In this document: positions 26,467 to 34,346 of the stretch, piece by piece
Layout of the letters: every line of letters starts with the position of its first letter
How positions within the stretch are numbered: position 1 is the first letter of the stretch
Source: an uncultured Oscillospiraceae bacterium
Lineage (GTDB): Bacteria; Bacillota; Clostridia; Oscillospirales; Oscillospiraceae
Direction of reading: 5' to 3'
Assembly: GCA_934646185.1 (NCBI GenBank)
Contig: CAKUEH010000004.1
Location: 98,332 to 162,331 of the forward strand
Length of the DNA: 64,000 nt
Program-made: the position numbers and the translations under genes
The notes under the pieces: generated by a model
Seen by the model: only the letters and a program-made list of their open reading frames with translations
The model's database searches: none
Told to the model about the DNA's origin: nothing

Positions 26467-27672
26467 TCAGCACTTTCCTGCTTTGTGGAGCTTTCGGATG
26501 AGCACGACGGCCAGTGCGATCACAAGCGCGCTGAACGCGCCTACGCAGGCCAGACGGATAACCAGCGCGCGGTGCGCGCTCTGACGCGCGGCTTCCTGCG
26601 CCGCTTCCTCGGCGGCTCTCTGCGCTTCTTCGCGCGCGGCCTGCTCTTCAGCCTGACGCTGCAGCTCGGCCTGACGGGCTTCCTCTGCGGCCTTTTCCTC
26701 TGCGGCTTGCTGCTCGGCGGCGAGCCGCTCTTTTTCTGCCTGCTCGGCCTTCGTCTGTTCCTCGGCGAGGCGGGCCGCCTCGGCTTCCTGTTCCGCCTGC
26801 TCGCGTTCCAGCCGTACCTGCTCGTCGAGATAGGTCTTCAGCAGCACGGCCAGCTGTCCGCACACGACGGAGCCCGCGCTCTGCCCGTCGGCATACGCCA
26901 TGTCCACGTTTCCGCCCGGCCCGTAGGACAGGCCGCTCGTATACACGGCCAGCAGAAACGGCCGCTCGGCCCAGATGATGCCGACGTCGTTCTCCGCGCC
27001 CTCGTAGCTGCCGTATTTGTGCGCGACGGGCGTCTCGTCCACATCGAGATACGTCTTGAAGTACGCGTCCGGGCAGGCGATCTTGAGATAGTCGATCAGC
27101 TCGGTATAGTGCTCCTGCCCGTCCCAGACGACCTTCAGCGTGTCCATCATCATGCGGGTGCAGAACACATGGTCATAGTAATACTTCTGCGGGATCTCGT
27201 CGTCGGTCATGGTGAAATATTTGCGCATGGCGGACTTGTATTCCGGCCAGTCGCCGATGCGCCGCCAGAGGGAATACGACAGCTCGTTGTTGGAATGGAC
27301 CAGCGACTGATAATGCGCCTCGTCCAGCGAGGCGCCTTTTGTGATCATTGTGTCCCCGGTGATCTCGCCCGCGAGCTGCATATCGTAATAATACAGGTTC
27401 AGCGGCAGCTTGTACGTGCTCGCGCCGTAGAGCAGCTTCGTTTCGTTGAAGTCATAGTGCTCGCCGGTCTCCGGCACATAGAAGCTGATCTCAAAATTGT
27501 CCTCGGTCAGCGCGTGCTCCGCGCGGTAGTCCTCGATCAGCTCATCCAAGGTTTTTCCTGTCACGCCGGGGGCGGTGTATGCCTCCGCTGCCAGCGCGGG
27601 CGCAGCCGTCTGCGCAAGACACGCCGCGCAGAGCAGCGCCGCGGCTGCCGCGCGGGCTTTTTTCATTCTCAT
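26467..27672 (-). CDS. Membrane-anchored class A beta-lactamase-fold serine hydrolase
   Basis: This protein of 401 residues has a signal peptide (about 1-29), then a beta-lactamase-like domain with Ser85-x-x-Lys88 (GASTYKLP), SxN at 127-129 (HSNNEL) and a KxG-like KYG at 219-221. An Ala/Glu/Gln-rich coiled coil (about 280-372) leads to a membrane helix (about 377-397). It looks like an extracellular peptidoglycan-linked enzyme on a helical stalk. The KTG triad is replaced by KYG, so hydrolysis of beta-lactams cannot be assumed. ATG 27672 follows GAAGGAG by 8 bases; upstream starts are discarded. Confidence 0.75.
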   Translation of the reverse strand: MRMKKARAAAAALLCAACLAQTAAPALAAEAYTAPGVTGKTLDELIEDYRAEHALTEDNFEISFYVPETGEHYDFNETKLLYGASTYKLPLNLYYYDMQLAGEITGDTMITKGASLDEAHYQSLVHSNNELSYSLWRRIGDWPEYKSAMRKYFTMTDDEIPQKYYYDHVFCTRMMMDTLKVVWDGQEHYTELIDYLKIACPDAYFKTYLDVDETPVAHKYGSYEGAENDVGIIWAERPFLLAVYTSGLSYGPGGNVDMAYADGQSAGSVVCGQLAVLLKTYLDEQVRLEREQAEQEAEAARLAEEQTKAEQAEKERLAAEQQAAEEKAAEEARQAELQRQAEEQAAREEAQRAAEEAAQEAARQSAHRALVIRLACVGAFSALVIALAVVLIRKLHKAGKC

Positions 27673-27741
27673 ATCGGCTTCTCCTTCTGCCATTCCGGAT
27701 AGCTGCATCATACCGCATCGCGCCCGGATTTGCAACCATGC

Positions 27742-27769
27742 ACCAAACGGGCGGGCCCGGCATATGGTA
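27742..27769 (+). promoter_or_regulatory. Candidate sigma-K (mother-cell) promoter
   Basis: CATATGGTA (27761-27769) fits the CATANNNTA -10 element, with AC at 27742-27743, 17 bases upstream, as in sigma-K sites. No sigma-A pair is seen in this interval. The motifs are short, so chance occurrence is possible. Confidence 0.35.
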
Positions 27770-27810
27770 GGGAAGACAGAAAACATTCTTGTCTTTGAAG
27801 GAGGGGTTTT

Positions 27811-28692
27811 ATGAATCAACCCTGCAACTATACGACGACCGGCGGCTGCCCGGAGCCGCAGGCGGTCCAGGGCTGCGCGGCCTGCTCCGGCGGCAGCCAG
27901 CAGACGTGTCCGCCGCCCTGCCCGCCGCCGTGTCCCGGGCCGGGGCCGTTCCCGCCGTATCCGCCTCCGTTCCCGCCGGTCTGGCCGGGGGAGCGGCCCG
28001 TCGCACCGGTCACGGAGGCCGACGTCAGCTGCGGCTGCGGCTGTTCCTGCGCGCCGGGGCTTGTCGCGGCATTGCAGCTGCTGTGCCGCCCGCGCTTCGC
28101 GGCGCTGACGGATTACAAGCAGTTTGCGTTCATCACGCGCGATTTCGTGCTCGGCTCGTCTTTGAACTGCCCCGCGACCGTCACAACTCCATACGACAAC
28201 CTGACCGGGCCTCTGGACGGGGAATTTGTGAAGATCACGCCGGATTCGTGTGAGAATTTAGAGGTTTCCGGGCAGATCTACTATCCCATTCCCCTTTGTA
28301 CCGGAGGCGAAACGACGCCCTGCTGCGCCGAGGGGCCGTATTTTGACGCGGACTCCGTGCGGCTGTGCAGCCTGACCGCCGTCGCCTTCGGCGTGTCGGA
28401 GACGACTGACTTCCCCAGCGCGGAGGCGGCCTACAACGAGCTCGCAAAGCTCTTCTATCAGGCCACCCACGCCGGCTGCGGCCCCATGCCGTCGACGCCT
28501 GTCAAGCCGACACCGTGCGACCGCTCGTCGGACGATATCGCCGGACGCGGTACGGTATCCGTGACGGCGGGCCCGCTCGTGATCGGCAACGCCAGTGTGC
28601 TCGGCGAGGTCGGAGACGTTCTGATTCTCGCCAACAGCGAAGACCGCCTGTTCTACTTTGTCTGCCGCAGCGCCATCGGGTTCATCGGGTAA
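27811..28692 (+). CDS. Cys/Pro-rich protein, possibly spore-coat related
   Basis: This protein of 293 residues has no signal peptide. Residues 1-65 are extreme in Cys, Pro and Gly (CPPPCPPPCPGPGPFPPYPP), followed by SCGCGCSC and a region with several more cysteines and a compact C-terminal domain (about 200-293, ending FVCRSAIGFIG). GAAGGAGGGG precedes the ATG. Coat proteins are often Cys-rich and crosslinked, and a possible sigma-K promoter lies upstream, so a spore surface role is inferred. No family is recognised. Confidence 0.6.
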   Translation: MNQPCNYTTTGGCPEPQAVQGCAACSGGSQQTCPPPCPPPCPGPGPFPPYPPPFPPVWPGERPVAPVTEADVSCGCGCSCAPGLVAALQLLCRPRFAALTDYKQFAFITRDFVLGSSLNCPATVTTPYDNLTGPLDGEFVKITPDSCENLEVSGQIYYPIPLCTGGETTPCCAEGPYFDADSVRLCSLTAVAFGVSETTDFPSAEAAYNELAKLFYQATHAGCGPMPSTPVKPTPCDRSSDDIAGRGTVSVTAGPLVIGNASVLGEVGDVLILANSEDRLFYFVCRSAIGFIG

Positions 28693-28698
28693 AAGACA

Positions 28699-28725
28699 CC
28701 CCGCCGCAGTCTAAATGCGGCGGGG
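28699..28725. terminator. Bidirectional terminator
   Basis: CCCCGCCGCA / TGCGGCGGGG with a 7-base loop sits between the stop of the Cys/Pro-rich gene and that of the anti-sigma-like gene. T-rich sequence follows on the plus side. Confidence 0.7.
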
Positions 28726-28735
28726 CAATTTATTG

Positions 28736-29413
28736 TTATTCGATTGTGAATTCCGCGTACAGCGTATACTCCGTTCCGTCTGACAGAACGACCGGCTGGG
28801 CAAGCCGGTATTCGCCCGGCTCCAGCGCGCCGTAGCGCGATTGCCAGTCATAGTGCAGAACGCAGAACTCGGCCTCCGCCGCGGCATCGTCTGCCTGCGC
28901 CTGCGCTCCGAGCGGCGCCTCCGCCAGCGGCTGCCACCAATCGCTTTCCATGCGCTCCAGCCGGTATGTCCCGCGCAGCGTGCATACAAGCCCGTCGTGA
29001 TTGGTGAGCGAGAAATCTGCCGACGTGCGCGTGGCCGTTTCCGGCCGGACACAGAAGCTGTCTGTCGCCGGAAGCGTCCGGACGGTCGTATCGGCAGACT
29101 CTGTGTCCGCGGGGGCCGATTCCATAGCTTCCGCCGGGGCCTCCGCTGCCTCCAGCGTCATTTCCTCCTCTGCAGGCGCTTCCATGGTCACAGCTTCCGC
29201 CGGCGGCGCGGCTTTGCTCAGTCCGGACGAGCCTGCCCGGAACATCGGCACGACAAATGCCGCCGCGCCGATCACCAGCGCGCAGCAGGCCGCGAGCGCG
29301 GCCCATTTGACCCACACGCGCGGCGCTTTTCTGACCGGCGCATCAGCCCGGGCGATCAGATCGTCGCCGATGTCCCCGATGGCGCGGAACAGCTTTTCAC
29401 TTTGCTCTTTCAT
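28736..29413 (-). CDS. Membrane protein, likely anti-sigma factor
   Basis: This protein of 225 residues has a short cytoplasmic N-terminus (about 1-34), one membrane helix (about 36-58, VKWAALAACCALVIGAAAFVV), a Glu/Ala/Thr-rich stalk and an extracellular beta domain. The gene overlaps the ECF sigma gene by 4 bases, which is the classic arrangement for a sigma factor and its membrane anti-sigma. I infer it binds the sigma factor through the N-terminus; no known zinc anti-sigma motif (HxxxCxxC) is present. Confidence 0.75.
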   Translation of the reverse strand: MKEQSEKLFRAIGDIGDDLIARADAPVRKAPRVWVKWAALAACCALVIGAAAFVVPMFRAGSSGLSKAAPPAEAVTMEAPAEEEMTLEAAEAPAEAMESAPADTESADTTVRTLPATDSFCVRPETATRTSADFSLTNHDGLVCTLRGTYRLERMESDWWQPLAEAPLGAQAQADDAAAEAEFCVLHYDWQSRYGALEPGEYRLAQPVVLSDGTEYTLYAEFTIE

Positions 29414-29970
29414 ACGATGATCCCCTCTCCGGCCAGATACCGGCGCAGCTTCTCCCGCGTCCGGAACAGGATGGATTTTGCGGTGTTCTCCCGGAGCGCA
29501 TACCGCGCGGCGATGTCCTGCACGGAATCGACGTACCAGTACCGCCGCAGGAAGATGCTGCACTCGCGCTCCGGAAGCGTCCGCAGAAACCGGTCGATGG
29601 CCTCGGCCAGCTCGCGTGCCTCGATCGCCTGCTCCACCCGGCCGGGGGCCGGGACGCACTCGGACAGCTCATCCAGCGCCAGCGGCAGCGATCCGCCGCC
29701 GCGCTTTTCCGCGTTCTGCCTGCGGCAGCGGTCGAAGGACAGATTGCGCGTGATTCTGCCGAGGAACGACGATAAAATCGACGGCCGCTGCGGCGGCATG
29801 GCGTTCCATGCGTGCAGCCAGGTGTCGCTGACGCATTCCTCGCTGTCCTCACGGTTTTTCAGAATATTATGGGCAATGGAGCGGCAATAGCCGCCGTATT
29901 TCGTATCCGTCTCGCTGAGCGCGCGCTCTTCGCGTGCCCAGTACAGATCGATGATCGCGGAATCCTCCAT
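29410..29970 (-). CDS. ECF-type RNA polymerase sigma factor
   Basis: This protein of 186 residues shows sigma region 2 (ILKNREDSEECVSDTWLHAW, about 37-56), the region 2 core with ITRNLSFDRCRRQNAEKR, and region 4 (LRTLPERECSIFLRRYWY...IAARYALRENTAKSILFRTREKLR). It has the size of ECF sigma factors that respond to envelope stress. AGAAAGGAG lies ahead of ATG 29970. It precedes its likely anti-sigma gene, and a promoter of ECF type lies upstream (29998-30023), so it may activate its own operon. Confidence 0.88.
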   Translation of the reverse strand: MEDSAIIDLYWAREERALSETDTKYGGYCRSIAHNILKNREDSEECVSDTWLHAWNAMPPQRPSILSSFLGRITRNLSFDRCRRQNAEKRGGGSLPLALDELSECVPAPGRVEQAIEARELAEAIDRFLRTLPERECSIFLRRYWYVDSVQDIAARYALRENTAKSILFRTREKLRRYLAGEGIIV

Positions 29971-29997
29971 CTGTATGCTCCTTTCTCTGTCTGTAAA

Positions 29998-30023
29998 GAC
30001 GCAAACACGCCTCGTTGGTTTCA
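29998..30023 (-). promoter_or_regulatory. Candidate autoregulatory ECF promoter
   Basis: On the minus strand TGAAAC (30023-30018), exactly 16 bases, then CGTC (30001-29998). This matches the Bacillus ECF layout TGAAAC-N16-CGTA with one difference in the last base. The position fits a leader of about 20 bases to the sigma gene. Confidence 0.5.
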
Positions 30024-30038
30024 GGATACAGTATAGCA

Positions 30039-30067
30039 TTGCCAAAAAATTTTTTAAATGGTATACT
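30039..30067 (+). promoter_or_regulatory. Promoter of the YmdB/YhaO/YhaN unit
   Basis: TTGCCA (30039-30044), 17 bases, TATACT (30062-30067), 31 bases before the first ATG. Confidence 0.7.
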
Positions 30068-30097
30068 GAAAAAAATGATGTGCAAAGGAGGCCTCCT

Positions 30098-30874
30098 ATG
30101 GAGCTTCGAATCCTGGCCGTCGGCGACGTGGTCGGAGAGGGCGGACTGCATTGCCTGGAACAGCATCTGCGGAGTCTGAAAAAGCTGTACCGCGTCGATT
30201 TCTGCGTCGTCAACGGAGAAAATGCCAGCGGGACCGGCTTGACGCCGAAGCAGGCGGACCGGATGCTGGACGCGGGCGCAGACATCCTTACACTCGGGAA
30301 TCATTCGTTCGATCGGCGCGAGATCTGCGCGTATCTGGACGACTGCCCCTATATCCTGCGGCCCGAAAATCTGCTGCCGCGTCTGCCGGGGCGCGGCTTC
30401 GGCGTGTTTGAGACGAAGATCGGGCCGGTCGGCGTCGTGAATCTGCTGGGCCGGTGCAATCTCGATTTCCGGCCGGACAACCCCTTCCGCGTGATCGATA
30501 AGGTCCTGAAGGAGCTGGACGGACTTCCGGTGCTTCTGGATTTCCACGCCGAGGCGACGAGCGAAAAGCTCGCCATGGCCTATTATCTCGACGGCAAAAT
30601 TTCCGCCCAATGGGGCACGCACACGCATGTGCAGACCGCGGACGAGCAGATCCTGCCGAAGGGCACCGGCTATCTGACCGACCTCGGCATGACCGGCCCC
30701 GTGCATTCGGTCATCGGCGTGAAGCCGGAGCAGTCCATCGCGAATTTCCGCGGCGAGCTCACCTCGCGCTATGAGGTCGCGCCGGGGCCGTGCATGCTCG
30801 CGGGCGCGGTCTTTACGATCGACGCGGCGACCCGCCGCTGTACGGGCGCGGAAAGGGTGATGCTCCGTGATTAA
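30098..30874 (+). CDS. YmdB-family metallophosphoesterase
   Basis: This protein of 258 residues carries metal motifs in the order expected for YmdB (TIGR00282): GDVVGEGG, NGENASGTG, TLGNHSFDR, DFHAEATSEK and GTHTHVQTAD. The Bacillus relative acts on 2',3'-cyclic nucleotides and affects multicellular behaviour. GGAGG precedes the ATG and an 8-base overlap links it to the next gene, so it is the first gene of an operon with YhaO/YhaN homologues. That operon context is distinctive. Confidence 0.9.
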   Translation: MELRILAVGDVVGEGGLHCLEQHLRSLKKLYRVDFCVVNGENASGTGLTPKQADRMLDAGADILTLGNHSFDRREICAYLDDCPYILRPENLLPRLPGRGFGVFETKIGPVGVVNLLGRCNLDFRPDNPFRVIDKVLKELDGLPVLLDFHAEATSEKLAMAYYLDGKISAQWGTHTHVQTADEQILPKGTGYLTDLGMTGPVHSVIGVKPEQSIANFRGELTSRYEVAPGPCMLAGAVFTIDAATRRCTGAERVMLRD

Positions 30875-31952
30875 ATTCCTGCATGCCGCCGATGTGCATC
30901 TGGACGCGCCGTTCGCCGCGCTCAGTCCCGAACAGGCCGCCGCGCGGCGGCAGGAGCAGCGCGCGCTTCTGACAGAGCTTGCCGAGGCTGCCAACGCGCA
31001 CGGCTGCGACGTCGTGCTGCTGGCGGGCGATCTGTTTGACAGCGCGGGCGCGTCGGACGAGACGCTGCTGGCGCTCCGGCGGGCGTTGGCCTCCATCCGC
31101 GCGCCGGTCTTCATCAGCCCCGGCAACCACGACTGTCTGCTGCCCGGCTGCGCGTATCTGACGGAGGACTGGCCGGAAAACGTGCATATTTTCAAAACAG
31201 ACAGCATCGAGGCGGTCGAACTGCCGGAAAAGAACCTGCGCGTCTACGGCGCAGGCTTTACCGCGCGCTTCGAAAAGCCGCTGCTGGAGGGCTTTCACGC
31301 AAAGGCGGACGGCATGACGAATCTTATGGTCGTCCACGGGAATCCGACGCAGGCGGCCTCGCCCTACAACCCCATCACGCCTGAGCAGCTCGAGGCCTCC
31401 GGCCTTGCCTATCTCGCGCTCGGCCATATCCATCAGAAGAGCGGGCTGCTGCGGCGCGGGAACACGTTTTACGCCTGGCCCGGCTGCGCGATGGGGCGCG
31501 GCTTTGACGAGCTCGGGCAGAAGGGCGCGTATCTCGGTGAGATCTCCGATTCCGGCGTCCGGCTGGACTTCCTGCCGCTGCACGGCAGGAAATACGAGAT
31601 CCTCCGCGTGGACGCGGGGGACGACGCGCTGGCCGCCGTGACGGCGGCGCTGCCGGACGGTACGCAGAACGACATTTACCGCGTGATCCTGACCGGCGAG
31701 GCGGAGCCGGCCGAAACGGCAGCGCTGCAGGCGGCGCTGGCCCCGCGCTTTTACGCATTGACCGTCCGCGACGAGACGCGGCCCCGCCGCGCGCTCTGGG
31801 CGGGCGCGGAGGAGGACACGCTGCGCGGCCTGTTTCTGCAGGCGCTCAAGGCGCAGTACGACGCGGCTGAGGACGAAGAGGCCAAACGCGTGATCGCGCT
31901 GGCCGCGCGCTGCGGCTGCGACGCCATGGACGGAAGGGAGGCGGCGGAATGA
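30867..31952 (+). CDS. DNA repair exonuclease, YhaO/SbcD-like
   Basis: This metallophosphoesterase of 361 residues begins with FLHAADVHLDAPF and has AGDLFDS, GNHDC, VVHGN and ALGHIHQ motifs, the nuclease core of Mre11/SbcD and YhaO. A C-terminal domain follows. It overlaps the AAA ATPase gene by 4 bases. In Bacillus, YhaO works with YhaN on DNA ends. The pair here likely forms a nuclease complex. Confidence 0.9.
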   Translation: MIKFLHAADVHLDAPFAALSPEQAAARRQEQRALLTELAEAANAHGCDVVLLAGDLFDSAGASDETLLALRRALASIRAPVFISPGNHDCLLPGCAYLTEDWPENVHIFKTDSIEAVELPEKNLRVYGAGFTARFEKPLLEGFHAKADGMTNLMVVHGNPTQAASPYNPITPEQLEASGLAYLALGHIHQKSGLLRRGNTFYAWPGCAMGRGFDELGQKGAYLGEISDSGVRLDFLPLHGRKYEILRVDAGDDALAAVTAALPDGTQNDIYRVILTGEAEPAETAALQAALAPRFYALTVRDETRPRRALWAGAEEDTLRGLFLQALKAQYDAAEDEEAKRVIALAARCGCDAMDGREAAE

Positions 31953-34120
31953 GGCTTCTGCGCATGACCGCGACGTTCGGCAGGCTCGAGCAGGAAACGC
32001 TGACGCTCACGGAGGGCCTGAACATCCTGCAGATGCCGAATGAGGCCGGAAAGAGCACCTGGGCGGAATTTCTGCTCGCGATGCTCTACGGCGTCGATAC
32101 CGCCGAGCGCGAACGGGCGGGCGTCCCGCCCGTCAAGACAAAATACCAGCCGTGGAGCGGCAGAGCGATGGAGGGCATGCTCGAGCTCGAGCACGCCGGA
32201 CGGCGCATCACGATCACGCGCACCTCGACGGCCCGCGCGCCGCTCGGCGTGTTTTCCGCCGTCTATACCGATTCCGGCCTGCCGGTCGAGGGCATGACGG
32301 GGGCGAACTGCGCAGAGCTGCTTCTGGGTGTCCCGAAGAGCGTATACCAGCGCAGCGCGTTTGTCCGGCAGTCCGGGCTCGGCCTGACGCCGGACGATGC
32401 GCTGGAAGCGCGGCTGTCCGCCCTTGTCACGACCGGGGACGAATCCGTCAGCTTTGCCGCAGCCGACAAGCGGCTGCTTGCCTGGCAGAACCGCGTCCGG
32501 CACAACAAGACCGGCCTCATCCCCGAAGCCGAGCGGGAGCTTGCCGCTGCAGACGGCGCGCTGGCCGCGCTGGCGGGCGAGCGTGAAAAAAATCTGGCCC
32601 TGCGCGCGCAGTTGCAGTCGCTGCGGGCGCAGCAGTCCGCCTGCGAGGAAGATCTTCGCGCGCTGCACGCAGCGGAGGCGCAGAAGAAAAAAGCGCAGCT
32701 CTATGACGCGAAGCGCGCTGCCATGCAGGCGGCGAACCGGGAAAACGCCGCTGCCGCCGTGTGCGCGCGGCTCCCGCGCGAGGATGCGCTCGCCGCGCTT
32801 TCGCAGGAGGCAGCCGCGCTGCTTTCTCTGCCGGAGATAGAGTCCGCCGCAGCCGAGCCGGAACGCCCCGCCTGCCCGCAGGCGTTTTCCGGAGTGGACG
32901 AAGCGCGGCTTCTCGACAAGGCACAGCGCGACATGCGCGAGTTTGACCGGCTGACGGCGAAAAAGCACCGGCCATCTGTGCCGTTCTGGGTGCTTGCGGC
33001 GCTTTTCGCCGGGCTTGGCGCGGCAGGCTGGTTCGTCCGGCACGAGCCGCTCATCCCCGCCGCGTTCGCGCTGGCGGCGCTGGCCTACGCTGTGATCGCG
33101 CTCGTAAACGCGGCGCATGACCGGCGGCGCGAGGCGGAGCTTTCCGAGGCGCAGGCGCTGCTGACGCTCTATGAAAACCACAGCCGCGACGAATTCTACG
33201 CCTATGCCGTTCAGTACCGTGACGCGCTGCGCGCATGGCAGACAGCCTGCGAGACTGCGTCGGCGCAGAACGCGGCCCGCGACGCCGAGAGCCGTCTGCG
33301 CGCCGAGCGCACGGCGGCGCTGCTCGGCAGCGTCCGCATGTTCGCGGAGGCCGGAACGGTGCAGGAGGCGCAGACCGCGATCGCCTCCGCGCTGGCCGCT
33401 TACCGCGCCTGGCACGACGCGCGGCAGACCGCGCAGCAGGCCAGAACGCGCTATGACGCGCTTGCGCAGGCGCTCGGCGAGATCCCGGAGCTGCCCGCGC
33501 CCGCGCGCGACGTTTCCGGCCTGACGATCGAGCGGGCGGAGGCCGCGCTTGCGCGGACGCAGGCGCTTGCTGCCTCCGTGCAGTCCCAGCTCGACCAGAG
33601 CCGGGGACGGCTGGAGCAGCTCGGCTCCGAGGCAGAGCTGACGGCAAAAAAACAGGCGCTCCTGCAGAAGCTCGATACGCTGAACGAGCGCCGGGAGGCG
33701 CTCGCGCTGGCCCGGCAGACGCTTGCACAGGCCAACGCGGCGCTGGCCGAGCGCTTTTCCCCGCGGCTGGTGCGCGAGGCGTCGGGGATCTTCTCCGAGC
33801 TGACCGGCGGGCGCTATGCCCGCGTGCAGGTCAGCCGTCAGATGGAGCTGGAGGCCGCGCAGCCGGACGCGGCCATGCGACGCGCGCTCCTGCTGAGCGG
33901 CGGCACGGCGGACGAGCTGTATCTGTCCGTCCGGCTGGCCGTCTGCCGTCTGCTGCTGCCGGAGGACGCGCCCATCGTGCTCGACGACGCGTTCGCCATG
34001 TTTGACGACGAACGGCTGCGTCTGGCTCTGCGCCTTCTGCGGCGTGAGGCGGCGAACCGGCAGATCCTCCTGTTCACCTGCCAGAGCCGGGAGAAGCAGT
34101 GCCTGTCCGCGGACGGCTGA
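31949..34120 (+). CDS. AAA ATPase of SbcC/YhaN type
   Basis: This SMC-like ATPase of 723 residues has Walker A MPNEAGKST (29-37) at the start, an Ala-rich coiled coil, two hydrophobic segments about residues 345-390 in the middle, a second coiled coil and a C-terminal head with LLLSGGTADEL signature and IVLDDAFAMFDD Walker B. A paired membrane segment in the middle is a known feature of YhaN, so the head should face the cytoplasm from a membrane-attached hairpin. It is co-translated with the YhaO-like exonuclease (4-base overlap). It is shorter than E. coli SbcC (about 1050). Confidence 0.88.
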   Translation: MRLLRMTATFGRLEQETLTLTEGLNILQMPNEAGKSTWAEFLLAMLYGVDTAERERAGVPPVKTKYQPWSGRAMEGMLELEHAGRRITITRTSTARAPLGVFSAVYTDSGLPVEGMTGANCAELLLGVPKSVYQRSAFVRQSGLGLTPDDALEARLSALVTTGDESVSFAAADKRLLAWQNRVRHNKTGLIPEAERELAAADGALAALAGEREKNLALRAQLQSLRAQQSACEEDLRALHAAEAQKKKAQLYDAKRAAMQAANRENAAAAVCARLPREDALAALSQEAAALLSLPEIESAAAEPERPACPQAFSGVDEARLLDKAQRDMREFDRLTAKKHRPSVPFWVLAALFAGLGAAGWFVRHEPLIPAAFALAALAYAVIALVNAAHDRRREAELSEAQALLTLYENHSRDEFYAYAVQYRDALRAWQTACETASAQNAARDAESRLRAERTAALLGSVRMFAEAGTVQEAQTAIASALAAYRAWHDARQTAQQARTRYDALAQALGEIPELPAPARDVSGLTIERAEAALARTQALAASVQSQLDQSRGRLEQLGSEAELTAKKQALLQKLDTLNERREALALARQTLAQANAALAERFSPRLVREASGIFSELTGGRYARVQVSRQMELEAAQPDAAMRRALLLSGGTADELYLSVRLAVCRLLLPEDAPIVLDDAFAMFDDERLRLALRLLRREAANRQILLFTCQSREKQCLSADG

Positions 34121-34190
34121 GGAAGCGCTGCCGGTCTGCCTGCAGGGGCGGAGCCTCTGCCCGCTCGCAGACAGCAGCGCTTTGATTGGA

Positions 34191-34244
34191 AAGGGCCGGC
34201 GAATTCGAAACATGGAAAGGGCCGGCAGAGTCGCCGGCCCCTAC
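34191..34244. repeat. Decayed family A element
   Basis: The right end (GGCAGAGTCGCCGGCCCCTAC) is recognisable and pairs with GGGCCGGCGAATTCG on the left, but the left GTAGGGG end is missing. It looks like a truncated copy. Confidence 0.55.
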
Positions 34245-34300
34245 AGAGACGGCTGCTGCGCTTCACTGCCGTATGAAAAGCGGGCTTTTTGAATTGCATG

Positions 34301-34335
34301 AACCCCGCAGTCCGGAACATCCGGGCTGCGGGGTT
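34301..34335. terminator. Terminator between YhaN-like gene and brnQ
   Basis: AACCCCGCAGTCCGG / CCGGGCTGCGGGGTT (34301-34315, 34321-34335) is a 15-bp stem lying between convergent genes. It is best read for the brnQ side (minus) but could serve both. Confidence 0.65.
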
Positions 34336-34346
34336 TGAAGGTCTGT

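Noticed and set aside
31751..34213. 820-codon minus-strand frame opposite YhaO/YhaN
   Set aside because: Shadow frame of high-GC coding sequence; the plus strand has Walker motifs and overlaps typical of an operon.
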